The notes below the pieces were generated by a model. That model was not told the origin of the DNA, made no database searches, and saw only the letters and a program-made list of their open reading frames with translations. Made by a program: the position numbers and the translations under genes. This document shows, in pieces, positions 25,001-34,728 of a DNA stretch of 64,000 nucleotides; within the stretch, counting starts at the first letter, position 1; every line of letters begins with the position of its first letter. Source of the DNA: Circinella umbellata (lineage: Eukaryota > Mucoromycota > Mucoromycetes > Mucorales > Lichtheimiaceae); assembly GCA_025093555.1 (NCBI GenBank), contig JAIWNF010000044.1:248001-312000 (forward strand), written 5' to 3'.

Positions 25001-25929
25001 TGTTTTATCCTCTCATATAGCAACGTTGCCGATCAAGAACAAAATATAGTCCGAAGCTACGGAGTGAAACTTATTATGGATCCGATGTCCAATGATGATA
25101 TAGAATATGATAGTTGGGGAAAAGACTTTTTACTATGATAAAAAAACTACAAATATGAATGTGGAGTGACACATGTAATAGAGTTTTGCAAAAAAATAAA
25201 AATATAACCAAAGACAAACATTGCCTTTCGATTGATGGTAAAATCATTACAATTTCCATAGTAGCAATAGGTCGAAACAAAAACCCTTTCCGCAGACAAC
25301 TTTTTTATATTAATTTCCAGCAACCAATGTTTTTATATCGGAATAGCTGACAATTATCTTTAAAATACAGTGAGCAAATGAAAAGCAAAAAAATAGGAAT
25401 TCAAAGGCAGACTATCTTACAAAAAAGGAAATTTTAACGTTCAACTATCTTAATATACTAGTTTTTGGATAATAACTGGTGTTATTTTTTTTATTCTTAT
25501 GTATATGCATTATTACCCTGTATATCATTATCACGAACATGGATACTATTTCATTATATTGACCATCAACACCATCAATTATATTTTACTATTATGATCC
25601 AACATAACGATTAACACAACCAGTTATTTTTTTTGTCATCCAACAAAACGAATAATACAACCAGTTGTTTTTTTATTATCATCCAACGTAATAATGAACA
25701 CAACCACTTATTTTTTTTATTATCATCCAACATAACGATTAACACGGTCAATTTTTTTTTTATTATTCAACATAATGATCAGCACGATCAGTTTTTTTTA
25801 TTATCATTCAACATAACGATTAATACATACCATCAGTTATTTTTTATTATTATTGTAGTATTCAATAGACGATTGAAGTGATGTAGTAGTGGATCAAATA
25901 TTTTGTTAAGAGTACTTATATAGAAAAGT
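25000..25929. other. Non-coding stretch inside the long-TIR element
   Basis: No supported gene. Contains the tandem repeat at about 25,592-25,850. Confidence 0.55.
25592..25850. repeat. Imperfect tandem repeat, ~50-bp unit, 5-6 copies
   Basis: Units start with CATCCAACATAACGATTAAC and end in a T-run with TTATTATCATC. They are diverged in the middle (CACAACCAGTTA, CACGATCAGTT). Repeated Asn/His/Phe-rich peptides in the open frame come from this repeat, not from a gene. Confidence 0.7.
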
Positions 25930-26468
25930 AAAAAAGTAATAGTAAAAAACGCGTGTTTATTTTTTATAAGTTGAAAACTATAATAATAAAAAAAAACTAT
26001 ATAAAAGGCCCCATCTTCTTCTAAAGTCCACCGAAACTTTTATACCAACCTTTCTATACTTTTTTATACGTGTTTGGAATAGTAAATGAGCAAGATGGTT
26101 GAACAGATGTCTTGAGATGAGTTCGTCTTTGTTATATATTATTGCTTTTATAATAAAAAAAATACTTTTTCTATTATTTTTGCCAATCTACTAATTAACC
26201 ATGTCTTTTTTCTTTTTTCATTAACATCTGCTGTATAGAACTAAGTTCTCTTTTTATTTTTCGGTAATATTATTAATGGCTTTGTTGATGTCGTCTGTTG
26301 ATTCATTAGATTCGTGTCTGATGATTATAAAAAAAAATGAAAAAAGGGGTATTTTTCTTTTTTTTATATAAGAACTCCATTCATATAAAATTTTACTCCC
26401 CATTTTTTTCAAAAAGCCACCTACTCTGAAATTATTTCAAACTCAACCAGGGTGAAATAAGTGGATGC
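25930..26468 (-). repeat. Right long terminal inverted repeat
   Basis: Inverted copy of 9700-10219, with small indels and substitutions, ending in GTGGATGC at 26468. Confidence 0.85.
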
Positions 26469-28795
26469 GTTCGATCGGTATCCAGGGATCACCCTTTGAT
26501 ACCAATTCGGTGAAGAGCTTCATGATGGAGCTCGTCACCCTGTGATCTTGGCTGGACCATGGCAGGCCAGCAGTCCCCTTACGAACTGTGATTGAGTTCA
26601 GTTGCTTGATGGCACCTTTGACATGGTTGTCCAAGTGAGCCATCTTCAGCATCTTTATTGAATTGTCCATATTGGACAATGCCAATACAGCTGCATCAAC
26701 ATCAGCAATCTTGGCATTGCGGACCTTGCCTTGCTCATTGCACGGCTAACGAATGAACTCAACAGGAGGTTCATCGTCACCGGCCTCCTCCACAGGTTCT
26801 TCTAAGGCTTCGCCCGCTTGGTCCTTCGACGCCAGAATGAGATCCACCTTAGACTCCAAACGGTCGAGCTTCGCCAAAATCATGGCTTCCACTGGGGTGA
26901 CTGGTATACCCTGATAAAGATGGTGACTCATCATCAGAATATATGAATGTTGTTGTTGTTGGCTCATTATATAAAAAAAATTGAGAAAATAAAAGGGGGG
27001 GTACATACTTTCAAGAGCCAGCACTCATATACAATATTGGCTGACCTCAAATTATCACTTAAAAAATTTTAAATCATGTATCTTGATCATTACTGCTTAA
27101 CCCGCTTGAAAGTTATTCATTACTCCTTTTTTAAAAACTCTATTAATAACACAAAACGTTTGAATCGAAATGCGTGGAAAGACAAAACAATGTATTTGGT
27201 GCAACAGACCTGTTTTTAAAGTACATCTTAGACAACATGAGGACAATGAATGTGAAAAGAACCCTTATGTCGATCCTAACAATCGAGCAACAATTAATAC
27301 CTCAATACTTGTAAGTTATTAAAACTTACAAAGTGCTTTTTTTATTTAATTTTTAAGAAGAAAAAAAATTATTGAATCTGACAACCTGATTTTTAATGAA
27401 GGGTTTTGCAGAAGATTCAACAAATAAATTTATTAAAGTTATTATATAAAACTATAATTATATAAAAATAATCATTAATAGATTATATATTATTAATTAC
27501 AAAAAAAAATTTAATTTCTTTTTTAAAACTGATATTGTTACATTATATTTTTATTTATTTTTATTTACTAATATTTATTAATATCAACATTGCTCATCCC
27601 ATTGAACCTCCAACTAAGAGACAACGAAGAAGCGTCAGTATAACTAGCTTGCCAAGTCGCGCTGTACCTGAAAGTAATATTACTTCTGTTTTTTCTCATT
27701 CTAATGATGTTTTTTGCTGAGCTCAATACTAATATTTCTATTACTAACAATAATTTAGCAGCAGATGTGAATAATGATGACTATTCCTTCGATCAAGGCT
27801 ACGATGACGATGTATATGATTATGGCGATAATAATATGATGGCTTCATCCTCTGAACCATCTAATATTCACGATGCACAGGCACTTGTGCGTTCTTTTAC
27901 GTCGATCCAGCTAGAGACGTCAATGGATCATGATGAAGAAGATTTTACTTCATTTCACGAGGACATTGATATTGATATGATAGACGACGACACTATTGAT
28001 GTTATCGACAATGATGATAACAGTAAAGTTTTTGCGGTAATTGATGAAACGCAACCCTCCGTTAGCATCACAACTAATGAAAGGGATCCAATTATATGCA
28101 ACGTCCCTCCCATGAAAGAATTAGACGAACAGCTGAAAAGAAGCATCGAATTGTACCAAATTGTACAAGAGAAAAATATTACAGATGATGCATACTCCCA
28201 TATTTTGAAATTTATCAACGAATGCCTTACCAGTAAAGAGCTAGGTAAAAATAAAATTGGAGAATGACTAATATATCGAATTTACGGTACTTATATTAAA
28301 GAGTTATGTAGCTGGAAAACTGATCCTGTCAAAGTATAAGGCCGAAACTAAAATCACTGAGCAGTATCCTGTTAAACCAGTCTATTATGATTATTGTCAA
28401 AACGGCTGTCAGATATATACAGACTATGTCTCGATTGGATGCCCATGTGGTCAGAAACGATACAAGGAAAATGATAATAACAACCTTCAGGCTGTATCAA
28501 CAATGTTGTACATGCTATTAGCTGAACAAATAGCAGCATTAATTGCGAATGACACGAGACGAAAAAAGTTGATGACTTTAATGGATCGTGAAAGTGAAGA
28601 GGAAGGAGTGCGTGAGGATATATTCGATGGAAATATGTATAAGAAGCAGAAAAGTTTGTTTAAAAAAGATTTGGATATTGCGATCTCATTATATATTGAT
28701 GGATTTGCACCTTTTAATAAGGGGAAAACTAGTATGACGATCTTCAATATTATTATTTTAAACCTCTCGCCAAAAGAACAGTACGATCAGTCTAC

Positions 28796-28821
28796 TATAT
28801 ATATATATATATATATATATT
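28796..28821. repeat. (TA)n microsatellite in a tnp2 intron
   Basis: About 13 TA units between donor 28781 and acceptor 28859. Confidence 0.9.
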
Positions 28822-29826
28822 TAAAATAACACGTACTAAAAACACATTTTCAATTAAAGGTATAAAAATGAAAATATGATTCAAGTCTGTGTATTGCCAG
28901 TCAAGCCAAAATCGATGGATAATTTCCTAGAACCTCTATTTATTGAACTACGCAAACTCCAAACAGCCGGTCTAGAAGTTAGATGTGGTGCCTGTGTGTT
29001 TCGGTTAAATGTTCACTTAATGCTCACGAGCGGTGATATAGTTGCCGTTCAAGAGCTCATTCATCATTCATACCGAGCCCTATATGGATGCCGGATATGC
29101 CCTATCAAGACTGTGAAGGCATTAAGTCCCAAAGGTGTTGGTAATGGGAATTACTTCTCAGGCTTGCGTAATAATGTTCAACAATTTCGTGACATTATGC
29201 ATTACACAGGTGGCGCTCCAGTAAGTGATTGTTAACCATGAAGTGAATCAAATGCACTTACTGTACATATTATAATATAGGAATTTTCGATAAAAAAGAA
29301 AACAAAATTCGCAGAATTGGAGAGTTTCCACGGGGCGTCGTTTTTCGGTTTAGATGAAATGCACTTGATTGGGACCAATGTGTCAAAGCATATCTGGGAA
29401 ATGGTTAGTGGATCATTCAAAAATACCACCACAATGTTTGAATTAAGCAATGCAGCAAGGCAAGTGATTGGAAGTTCTGTTGAAACATCGACCAGTACCA
29501 TCCCTTCGTCTATCTTTGAAGGTGACTTTAGAAGTAAGTTGGAAGATTAACATATGTAATGTACATAACTACGACTTACTCAATATATAATAGATTACCA
29601 TACAAAGCCTGGTAACATGAGAGCGGTCGATTGGATGTGTTTCTTAATGTTTGTGGTCCCTACTATGGTATGTGACATGTTGGAATTACAACTTGGGACG
29701 GAAGCAGAAGATGTCATTGATGAATTAGCTTCCCTGGTAACAGGGTGTGCTATTGCATTATCTTAGCGGATAACTGAAGAAGACATCATAAAGATGGAAA
29801 GGTATGAGATCTTATTAGAATAACTA

Positions 29827-29843
29827 CATATATATATATACTG

Positions 29844-29875
<32 letters not shown>

Positions 29876-29876
29876 T
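29827..29876. repeat. (TA)n microsatellite in a tnp2 intron
   Basis: TA units with one CTG interruption, just upstream of the 29904 exon. Confidence 0.9.
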
Positions 29877-31012
29877 ATGAGTTTAATATGATATCAATTG
29901 ATAGATGAATGTAGCTCCTTTATTAAATGGCATCAACATATGCATGACGTGGTCCCAACAAATATGTATTCGTCAAATATGCATTACCTACAGCATATAC
30001 TGGAGATGGTTAGGTTGCTTGGACCACTTCATAGTTTCAGTGCACGATCCATAGAACGTGCTATTGGTAAGTCAAATGTCTCGATATTTTAAATTGTATA
30101 TTCACAAAATTCTACTAAAACATTGGAGGACTATTTTTAGGATTCTTAAAGAAGCGCATTAAGTCACAAAAGAATCCAGGTGTCAATGCTGGTAATATAC
30201 TTCGTCGCCAGCAAGCTTGTAGATACTACAGCTCACTTTTAGAAGATAGACAGGTGCCACATGAAAACATGGATAATACTCGACCAACAGCAGCTTATTC
30301 ATTAGAAATCATAGATGAAGAATCCAGTGGCCCTCTTTCTGACGATGTAGAACTGTGGGATCATTTTGAACGCAAAGTTGATGATTATAGTGACGTTAAT
30401 CTGAGACACTACTTGGTTAAGTTCTGGCGACGAAAATTCCCAGATGATAGAGTTGGATGGAATTCTATTAATGACAGCATTATTGTAGGCAGACGGCTTT
30501 ATATGAATGAAGTGGTGTATGATGCGATGAAAACGAAGAGGAAGACAGATAAATTGTGCCATTTTGTGAAAATGGATATAAAGGTGGATCGAAAAAAAGC
30601 TCGTCGCAATGCTCCGTAGGATATGCAAATACAATCATATTTTGGAGAAGCAATCATATACTTCGCACATGAATATAATGGTAATACGAAAAGATTCACT
30701 GGTAGGTTAAACATTGCAAAATTTAACAATTTAAACTCATTGGTAGGTGAAAAGCATATTGTATGCTTAATAGATATTTTGAATGGCGTGGAGCTCAATG
30801 GTGTGGGTTGCCCGTATGGTCCGTATGGTATAGGTCATACTGGTGGTAAACGTTATGTTGTTGAAGCAGAAGCAATCACATGTCATGCTGGTATTTTAAA
30901 GATGCCGATGACTACCTCAATAATAACCAAAAATACAACATATCGCAACTACTACATTTATCCAAAAATGATTCCTAAATCTACAATAGCTGGTGACATT
31001 GGATTATTGTAG

Positions 31013-31779
31013 AGAAAAAAACCAGAAAGCTGCCAAACATCCTGTCAAACTATTATTACTAATATTCAATTTATTTTATGCAGTTTCTTTTTATTATATT
31101 CATTTTCATATCTCTTCTTTTCACATCTATATTTTATCTCTCCAAATCATGTTTCTCTTTTTCTTCCTCATTATTTTTTATATCTCTTACTTTCTTCATA
31201 GCTCAAAGCATGAACCTAACGATAGTTACTATATGCATCTCTCATAAGTTCAAACGCAAGTTCAATAACTCAATTAACATTATATTAGAAGTTTCAAACA
31301 GTATTTTTTATTTTATATTTTTTAGAGCTCAATATATTTTTATAGCTATATTCATCCTTCTAATTCGCCATTCCTTTCGGTTGGTATTTTTTTTACGTTT
31401 ACATATTATAACAGTTTTCCTGATACAAATGCCAATTGAGCTTTTTTCAAAAAATAAAGACGTGTTACAATAGTAAATCAGATATTATGATTTTACATGA
31501 TGACTTTACAAAATTTTACAGTATTTATATTTTTTTGCTCAAATTTTACAGTACAGTATTTTGTTGCCCTGCTTTTCATATGGTACAGTTTACAGGCTTT
31601 TTACAGGATTTAACAGTATTTACAGTATTTTGCTGACCCGCTTCTCAAATAGATACAGTTTACAGGATTTTTACAGGATTTAACAGTATTTACAGTATCT
31701 ACAGTATTTTGCTGTCCCGCTTCTCAAATAGGTATAGTCTACAGTATTTTACAAAATTTTCGGTATTTTTTTTACGGTG
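31013..31779. repeat. CACTA right subterminal repeat region
   Basis: The first 450 bp are AT-rich without a gene. From about 31,500 there are several copies of TTTACAGTATTT, TTTACAGGATTT and CCCGCTTCTCAAATAG. Such clustered short repeats next to the termini are usual in CACTA elements and are presumed transposase-binding sites. Confidence 0.7.
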
Positions 31780-33007
31780 TACCTCTTGATAATTTCTCGA
31801 GCCATTTTCTAGAAAAGTATGAGCCAACTAATGTTGAGCTTCTTTATTTGCCTCCAAATACTACATCTATCATGCAACCATTAGATGCCGGTATTATTAG
31901 AAGCTTTGAGGTTCATTTTAAGTGCGTTTTTATTCCATTTATTTTTAAAAAAAACATGTAATAGTATATAATTTTCTTACATAATCTTTATTATTTTAGG
32001 AATCGACAGTATGAGCATGCTTATGACTCTGTGAAGAAGCAACTGGCTGCTAAAAAGCGTCCATCGAATGCGAATATGTATCGCATTACAGTTGTTACAA
32101 CTATTGACTGGGCCCATGGTGCTTGGAATAAGGTTTTAAGGGGCAACACCATTATTAATTGTTTTGAAAAAACAAAAATAATAAATAATGGTAATAATAA
32201 CAGTACGCGTAGTGGATTAGATCCAAATGAACAAGTGGCATTAGATCAAATTAATGATCATTTACATCTTATGTATAAGAATGAACTTGATCCTAATTAT
32301 ACCTTTGATCCTAATCCAGCTGAGGAAATTGCTATGGTTTATCCAAAGCTTTCCGATGATAATATTATAGCTGCCGTACTTGAAGATAAGCTTGACTTGC
32401 CTTTAGTTGCTACAGAAAGCGATGAATCTATTGCTATTCCAGAAATTGAACCTGAACCTATTATCTCTTCGAGAGAAATTAGAAAGAATAGAAAAGGTCA
32501 TAAGTATTTTAGATGAGGTTGAACATTTAACTGTCAAGGATGAGCTTCGAAAAATACGAGATGAATTATGTAGAAAAAATCAAGTGAACCAGTCTTTAGT
32601 GACTTCTTACTTTAAAAACTCAACCTAAATTATTTATTAATAACCATGCAAAATCTGACTATAAAAATACTTTAATATTACTGGTTTTACTCTATCTCAG
32701 GCCGGGACATATAAAAGTGGGATTTTGCACAGGTCCCTTTTAGGCGTGCAAAGTGCAAAAAGTGGGGCTTGTGCAATTTTATTAAGTAAAAAGTGGAATT
32801 TAGGCTGAGAGGTGTGCAAAAAGCAGGAGTGCAAAAAGCAGGAGTGCAAAAAGCAGGGTTCGACTGTACATGTGTCTCTTTTTTCTGCTATTCATCAATT
32901 TGTGTTAATACGTTAGAGAGGCTACAATTATAAACACGACATTAGCCATCACTTCTCGACGCCACACTTATTTGGCTAAATAGCCAAAGACGACAACTTC
33001 CGTCACT

Positions 33008-34135
33008 ATGACAAAACGAGCAACCAAACGACCTCACCGACATTATCCAACACCACTTCAAAAATATTCTCGATACCGCACAAGACTACAATGTCCCAAC
33101 TGTCAAATAACTGGAACAATAACTACCAGCTTATGGACACGAACATGGACATCACCTGCTCCCTACCAGTGCAAACAATGCGAGCACTATGTAGATGAAC
33201 AAACTTTGCTTGAACTAGCATCAATATTTGAACATGCTCCAACTTCTCCTCAGACCTCAAGTACAGATGAACAATCAACCACCACTGAAAGTGATCCACC
33301 TAGTATTTCCTCTCACAACCAAAACTTACAATACCAGTTACAACTACAACAAAAACAAATTGATGAACTACAAAAACAACTTCAAGACGCCTTATATAAA
33401 CTTGACGAACTTACACAACAGAACCAACAACTTCATCAGTAAGTTCAAACAAAAACTGATGCACAATCCTCAAAACAACCTACTTCAACAACATGCCAAG
33501 AAAATACCATTTCCCACGAAAACAATCGAGCAAATAATAAAGCACCTTGGTCACATGCTCAACGCCATCGAATTTCACCTGACCAAAAAATACGACGACA
33601 ACAAGCTGCTGCAAGAGCATTTTCAGCACCACCGCCACACCCATCTGGTTTTAGTTACATTTATTTACCAACACGCGCACGTTACAAACCATCACAGCTT
33701 CGAGCCCGTTTCCGCCAGTTAAAGATTGAAAATAATCACATACTTGATATCCACTACCCAACAAGAAACATTGCTACTGTTCTTATTCACGATGACTTTA
33801 TAACACTTTTTAAAGAGCATCTAGCCAAAATTGGTATTTATCCTATCAATGACTTTAATCCTACTGATCCAAAACACCTTCAAGACACAAAATATACATC
33901 CTTGCTTCCACATGAACAAGATTTACATGCAAAACTTCTTTACACCTACTGTATGGCCCGAGTACTGGAACGTAACCGTTCTTACATTGCACGAGCAATA
34001 GCTCGTAACTTCCAATGAAAGAATTGGCCTCCATATGAATACGTCGACAAGTTTCTCAAAGGAAGACTCCCCCCTGATGCAGCTGCCACATTATTACATA
34101 ATGATAGTGATATGGACACAAACAACAACACCTAG
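33008..34135 (+). pseudogene. LINE ORF1-like retrotransposon protein, two nonsense codons
   Basis: One frame from MTKRATKRPHRHYPTP to TAG at 34133-34135, broken by TAA at 33440-33442 and TGA at 34016-34018. The N-terminus has a CxxC...CxxC zinc-ribbon-like pair (LQCPNCQITG; YQCKQCEHY), followed by a Gln-rich coiled coil (LQLQQKQIDELQKQLQDAL). After the first stop comes a conserved-looking block (GFSYIYLPTRARYKP; LLYTYCMARVLERNRSYIA). Zinc finger plus coiled coil plus nucleic-acid-binding block is the layout of ORF1 proteins of non-LTR retrotransposons. No reverse transcriptase ORF2 follows. The assignment is from layout, not a clear family motif, so a different mobile-element protein is possible. 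Confidence 0.45.
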
Positions 34136-34595
34136 CACTTTACAACTGATGACAACCAAAAGGACCTATGATTCTCTTATCTCTCTTGACACTCTATTGC
34201 ACCTAGTCATTCTGGACCCATATCACCTTTCCCTTTTCACTCAAACTACCTTTTATATGTTTTTTGTTTCCCTATACTTACCCCTATTCCTTTTTCCTGG
34301 CTTTGTAAGTCAGGTTTTTTACTTTCCATTATTCTTTTATGATCTGGCTGGAGCGAAAAAAGCTCAAAAGAGCACAGCGTTTAATTAAGTCAATAAAATA
34401 TTCAAATTTTGATCGTACATATGTCTCTATCTTGGCGAACTTTTATGTTTATCATTTTATTTGTAGATTCAATGTTAATATAGAATTTTTATAAATTATG
34501 ATAATAGCTCTAGTGAAACAGACATGTTTATAAATTATTATTTTCAATAAAAAATTATTTTTGAGCATTGCTCTATCCATCCAAAACTTTTTTTT
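34136..34595. other. Non-coding, AT-rich, between two retroelement remnants
   Basis: No supported gene. AATAAAATATTC at about 34,393 could be a retroelement 3' end. Confidence 0.45.
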
Positions 34596-34728
34596 TTGTT
34601 TCATGTTGTTTTATTCACCCCCAAAAAGAATCGGTTCTCATCACAAAAAGAATGCAAACTGCATGAAAATGCTATGCTTAATAAGGCAATTGTTTATGGT
34701 GCCTGTGTTTATATAAACAAATCCCAAT

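Larger units (their letters stand above)
9700..26468. mobile_element. 16.8-kb element with ~520-540-bp terminal inverted repeats and 10-bp TSD (MULE-like termini)
   Basis: Left terminus GCATCCACTTATTTCACC at 9700; the right terminus is its complement ending at 26468. The arms (9700-10219 and 25930-26468) are clearly alignable throughout. GTTCGATCGG is duplicated exactly and in the same orientation at 9690-9699 and 26469-26478. Taking one copy out with the element restores the reading frame of the interrupted CACTA gene. Long TIRs plus a TSD near 9 bp are features of Mutator-like elements, but no MURA-type transposase is visible. The interior is filled by three Helitrons and non-coding DNA, so the classification rests on the termini only. 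Confidence 0.85.
8868..26967 (-). pseudogene. CACTA second gene (291 codons), split by the 16.8-kb long-TIR element
   Basis: Exon 1 is 26967-26469. After the insertion the gene resumes at 9699-9620, then 9525-9496, 9409-9344, 9254-9207, 9124-9086 and 8991-8868. Using the 10-bp duplication once, the exons total 876 nt with consistent phase 2 junctions, which strongly supports one gene. The only nonsense codon is TAG at 26746-26748, after PPVEFIR. The N-terminal half has a helical segment (AKLDRLESKVDLIL) and an acidic patch. The middle contains SNMDNSIKMLKMAHLDNHV and PWSSQDHRVTSSIMK, and the tail is Ser/Thr/Asn-rich. No known domain was recognised. Its position, divergent from tnp2, resembles the accessory (TnpA-like) gene of CACTA elements; that role is inference. 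The start at MSQQQQHS is a choice; an in-frame ATG lies upstream at 27024. Confidence 0.72.
27170..31012 (+). pseudogene. CACTA tnp2-type transposase, disrupted
   Basis: Exon 27170-27310 has a Cys/His cluster (CIWCNRPVFKVHLRQHEDN). Next is an acidic segment to about 28264, then about 28306-28780 (CPCGQKRYK; DLDIAISLYIDGFAPFNKGK). Further exons are 28860-29220 (KNENMIQVCVLPVKPKS, LYGCRICPI), 29281-29533 (FFGLDEMHLIG), 29594-29801 (AVDWMCFLMFVVP), about 29904-30066 (LQHILEMVRLLGPLHSFSAR) and 30141-31012. The DGF and GPL..SxER blocks and their spacing match tnp2 transposases of EnSpm/CACTA elements. Damage: a T-run frameshift at about 27708-27713, an unresolved junction near 28265-28305, TAG at 29764-29766, a phase break at the 29802-29903 intron, and TAG at 30617-30619. 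The product would have cut and joined the CACTA ends. Confidence 0.78.
8365..31779 (+). mobile_element. CACTA (EnSpm)-type element, 23.4 kb including nested insertions
   Basis: Both ends carry the same 15-bp terminal inverted repeat: CACCGTAAAAAAAAT at 8365 and its complement ending at 31779. TAC is duplicated at 8362-8364 and 31780-31782; a 3-bp duplication and a CAC start fit CACTA elements. Subterminal regions hold repeats in opposite orientation: AATACTGTTAAATCCTGTTA at about 8,387 and AGGATTTAACAGTATTTACA-type units at about 31,596-31,700. Inside is a tnp2-type transposase gene (plus strand, 27.2-31.0 kb) and a divergent second gene (minus strand). Without the 16.8-kb insertion the element is about 6.6 kb. 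Confidence 0.88.
6922..32628 (+). pseudogene. Pogo/CENP-B-like transposase, interrupted by the CACTA element
   Basis: Left half: exon about 6922-7169 (N-terminal helix-turn-helix region, with VNRWISTRRKEL), exon 7674-8147 (second DNA-binding domain, GWVDRFRKRF, KRLHGEG, then the first catalytic block VFNMDETALF), exon from 8237 (AWMTKAIF). Right half: from 31783 (DNFSSHF with the second catalytic Asp, LPPNTTSIMQPLDAGII) to 31921, then exon 32000-32516/32628. Damage: TAG at 8106-8108, a frameshift near 8,310-8,325, a frameshift near 32,470-32,490, and the insertion at TAC 8362-8364. Counting the TAC once joins left and right so that DNFSS reads on directly. The start codon is not certain. The intron 7170-7673 is long and holds a dispersed repeat. 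Confidence 0.8.
6677..32866 (+). mobile_element. Pogo-type (Tc1/mariner superfamily) element, split by later insertions
   Basis: The left end is CAGTCGAACGCTGCTTTTTG at 6677, preceded by TA (6675-6676). The right end, read on the minus strand from 32866, starts CAGTCGAACCCTGCTTTTTG and is followed on the plus strand by TA (32867-32868). Both ends carry further GCAAAAAGC-type subterminal repeats. Inside, both halves of a CENP-B-type transposase are present in the same orientation: 6.9-8.4 kb and 31.8-32.6 kb. TA duplications and a CAGT start are typical of pogo/Tc1-mariner elements. The span of 26,190 bp is due to a 23.4-kb CACTA insertion; without it the element is about 2.8 kb, a normal size. 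Confidence 0.85.

Noticed and set aside
25592..25850. Regularly spaced repeats resembling a CRISPR-like array
   Set aside because: Units are diverged, spacers are not unique, and the host is a eukaryote. It is an imperfect tandem repeat.
9700..26468. Maverick/Polinton element (size and long TIRs fit)
   Set aside because: The TSD is 10 bp, not 6, and no B-type polymerase, integrase, ATPase or capsid-like gene is visible.
31078..31473. 131-codon hydrophobic open frame
   Set aside because: Lies in the CACTA subterminal region; composition follows the T-rich DNA with no coding support.
32860..32870. GGTTCGA-like string considered as a tRNA T-arm
   Set aside because: It is the pogo terminal inverted repeat; no cloverleaf surrounds it. 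No tRNA or rRNA gene was recognised by eye in the window.
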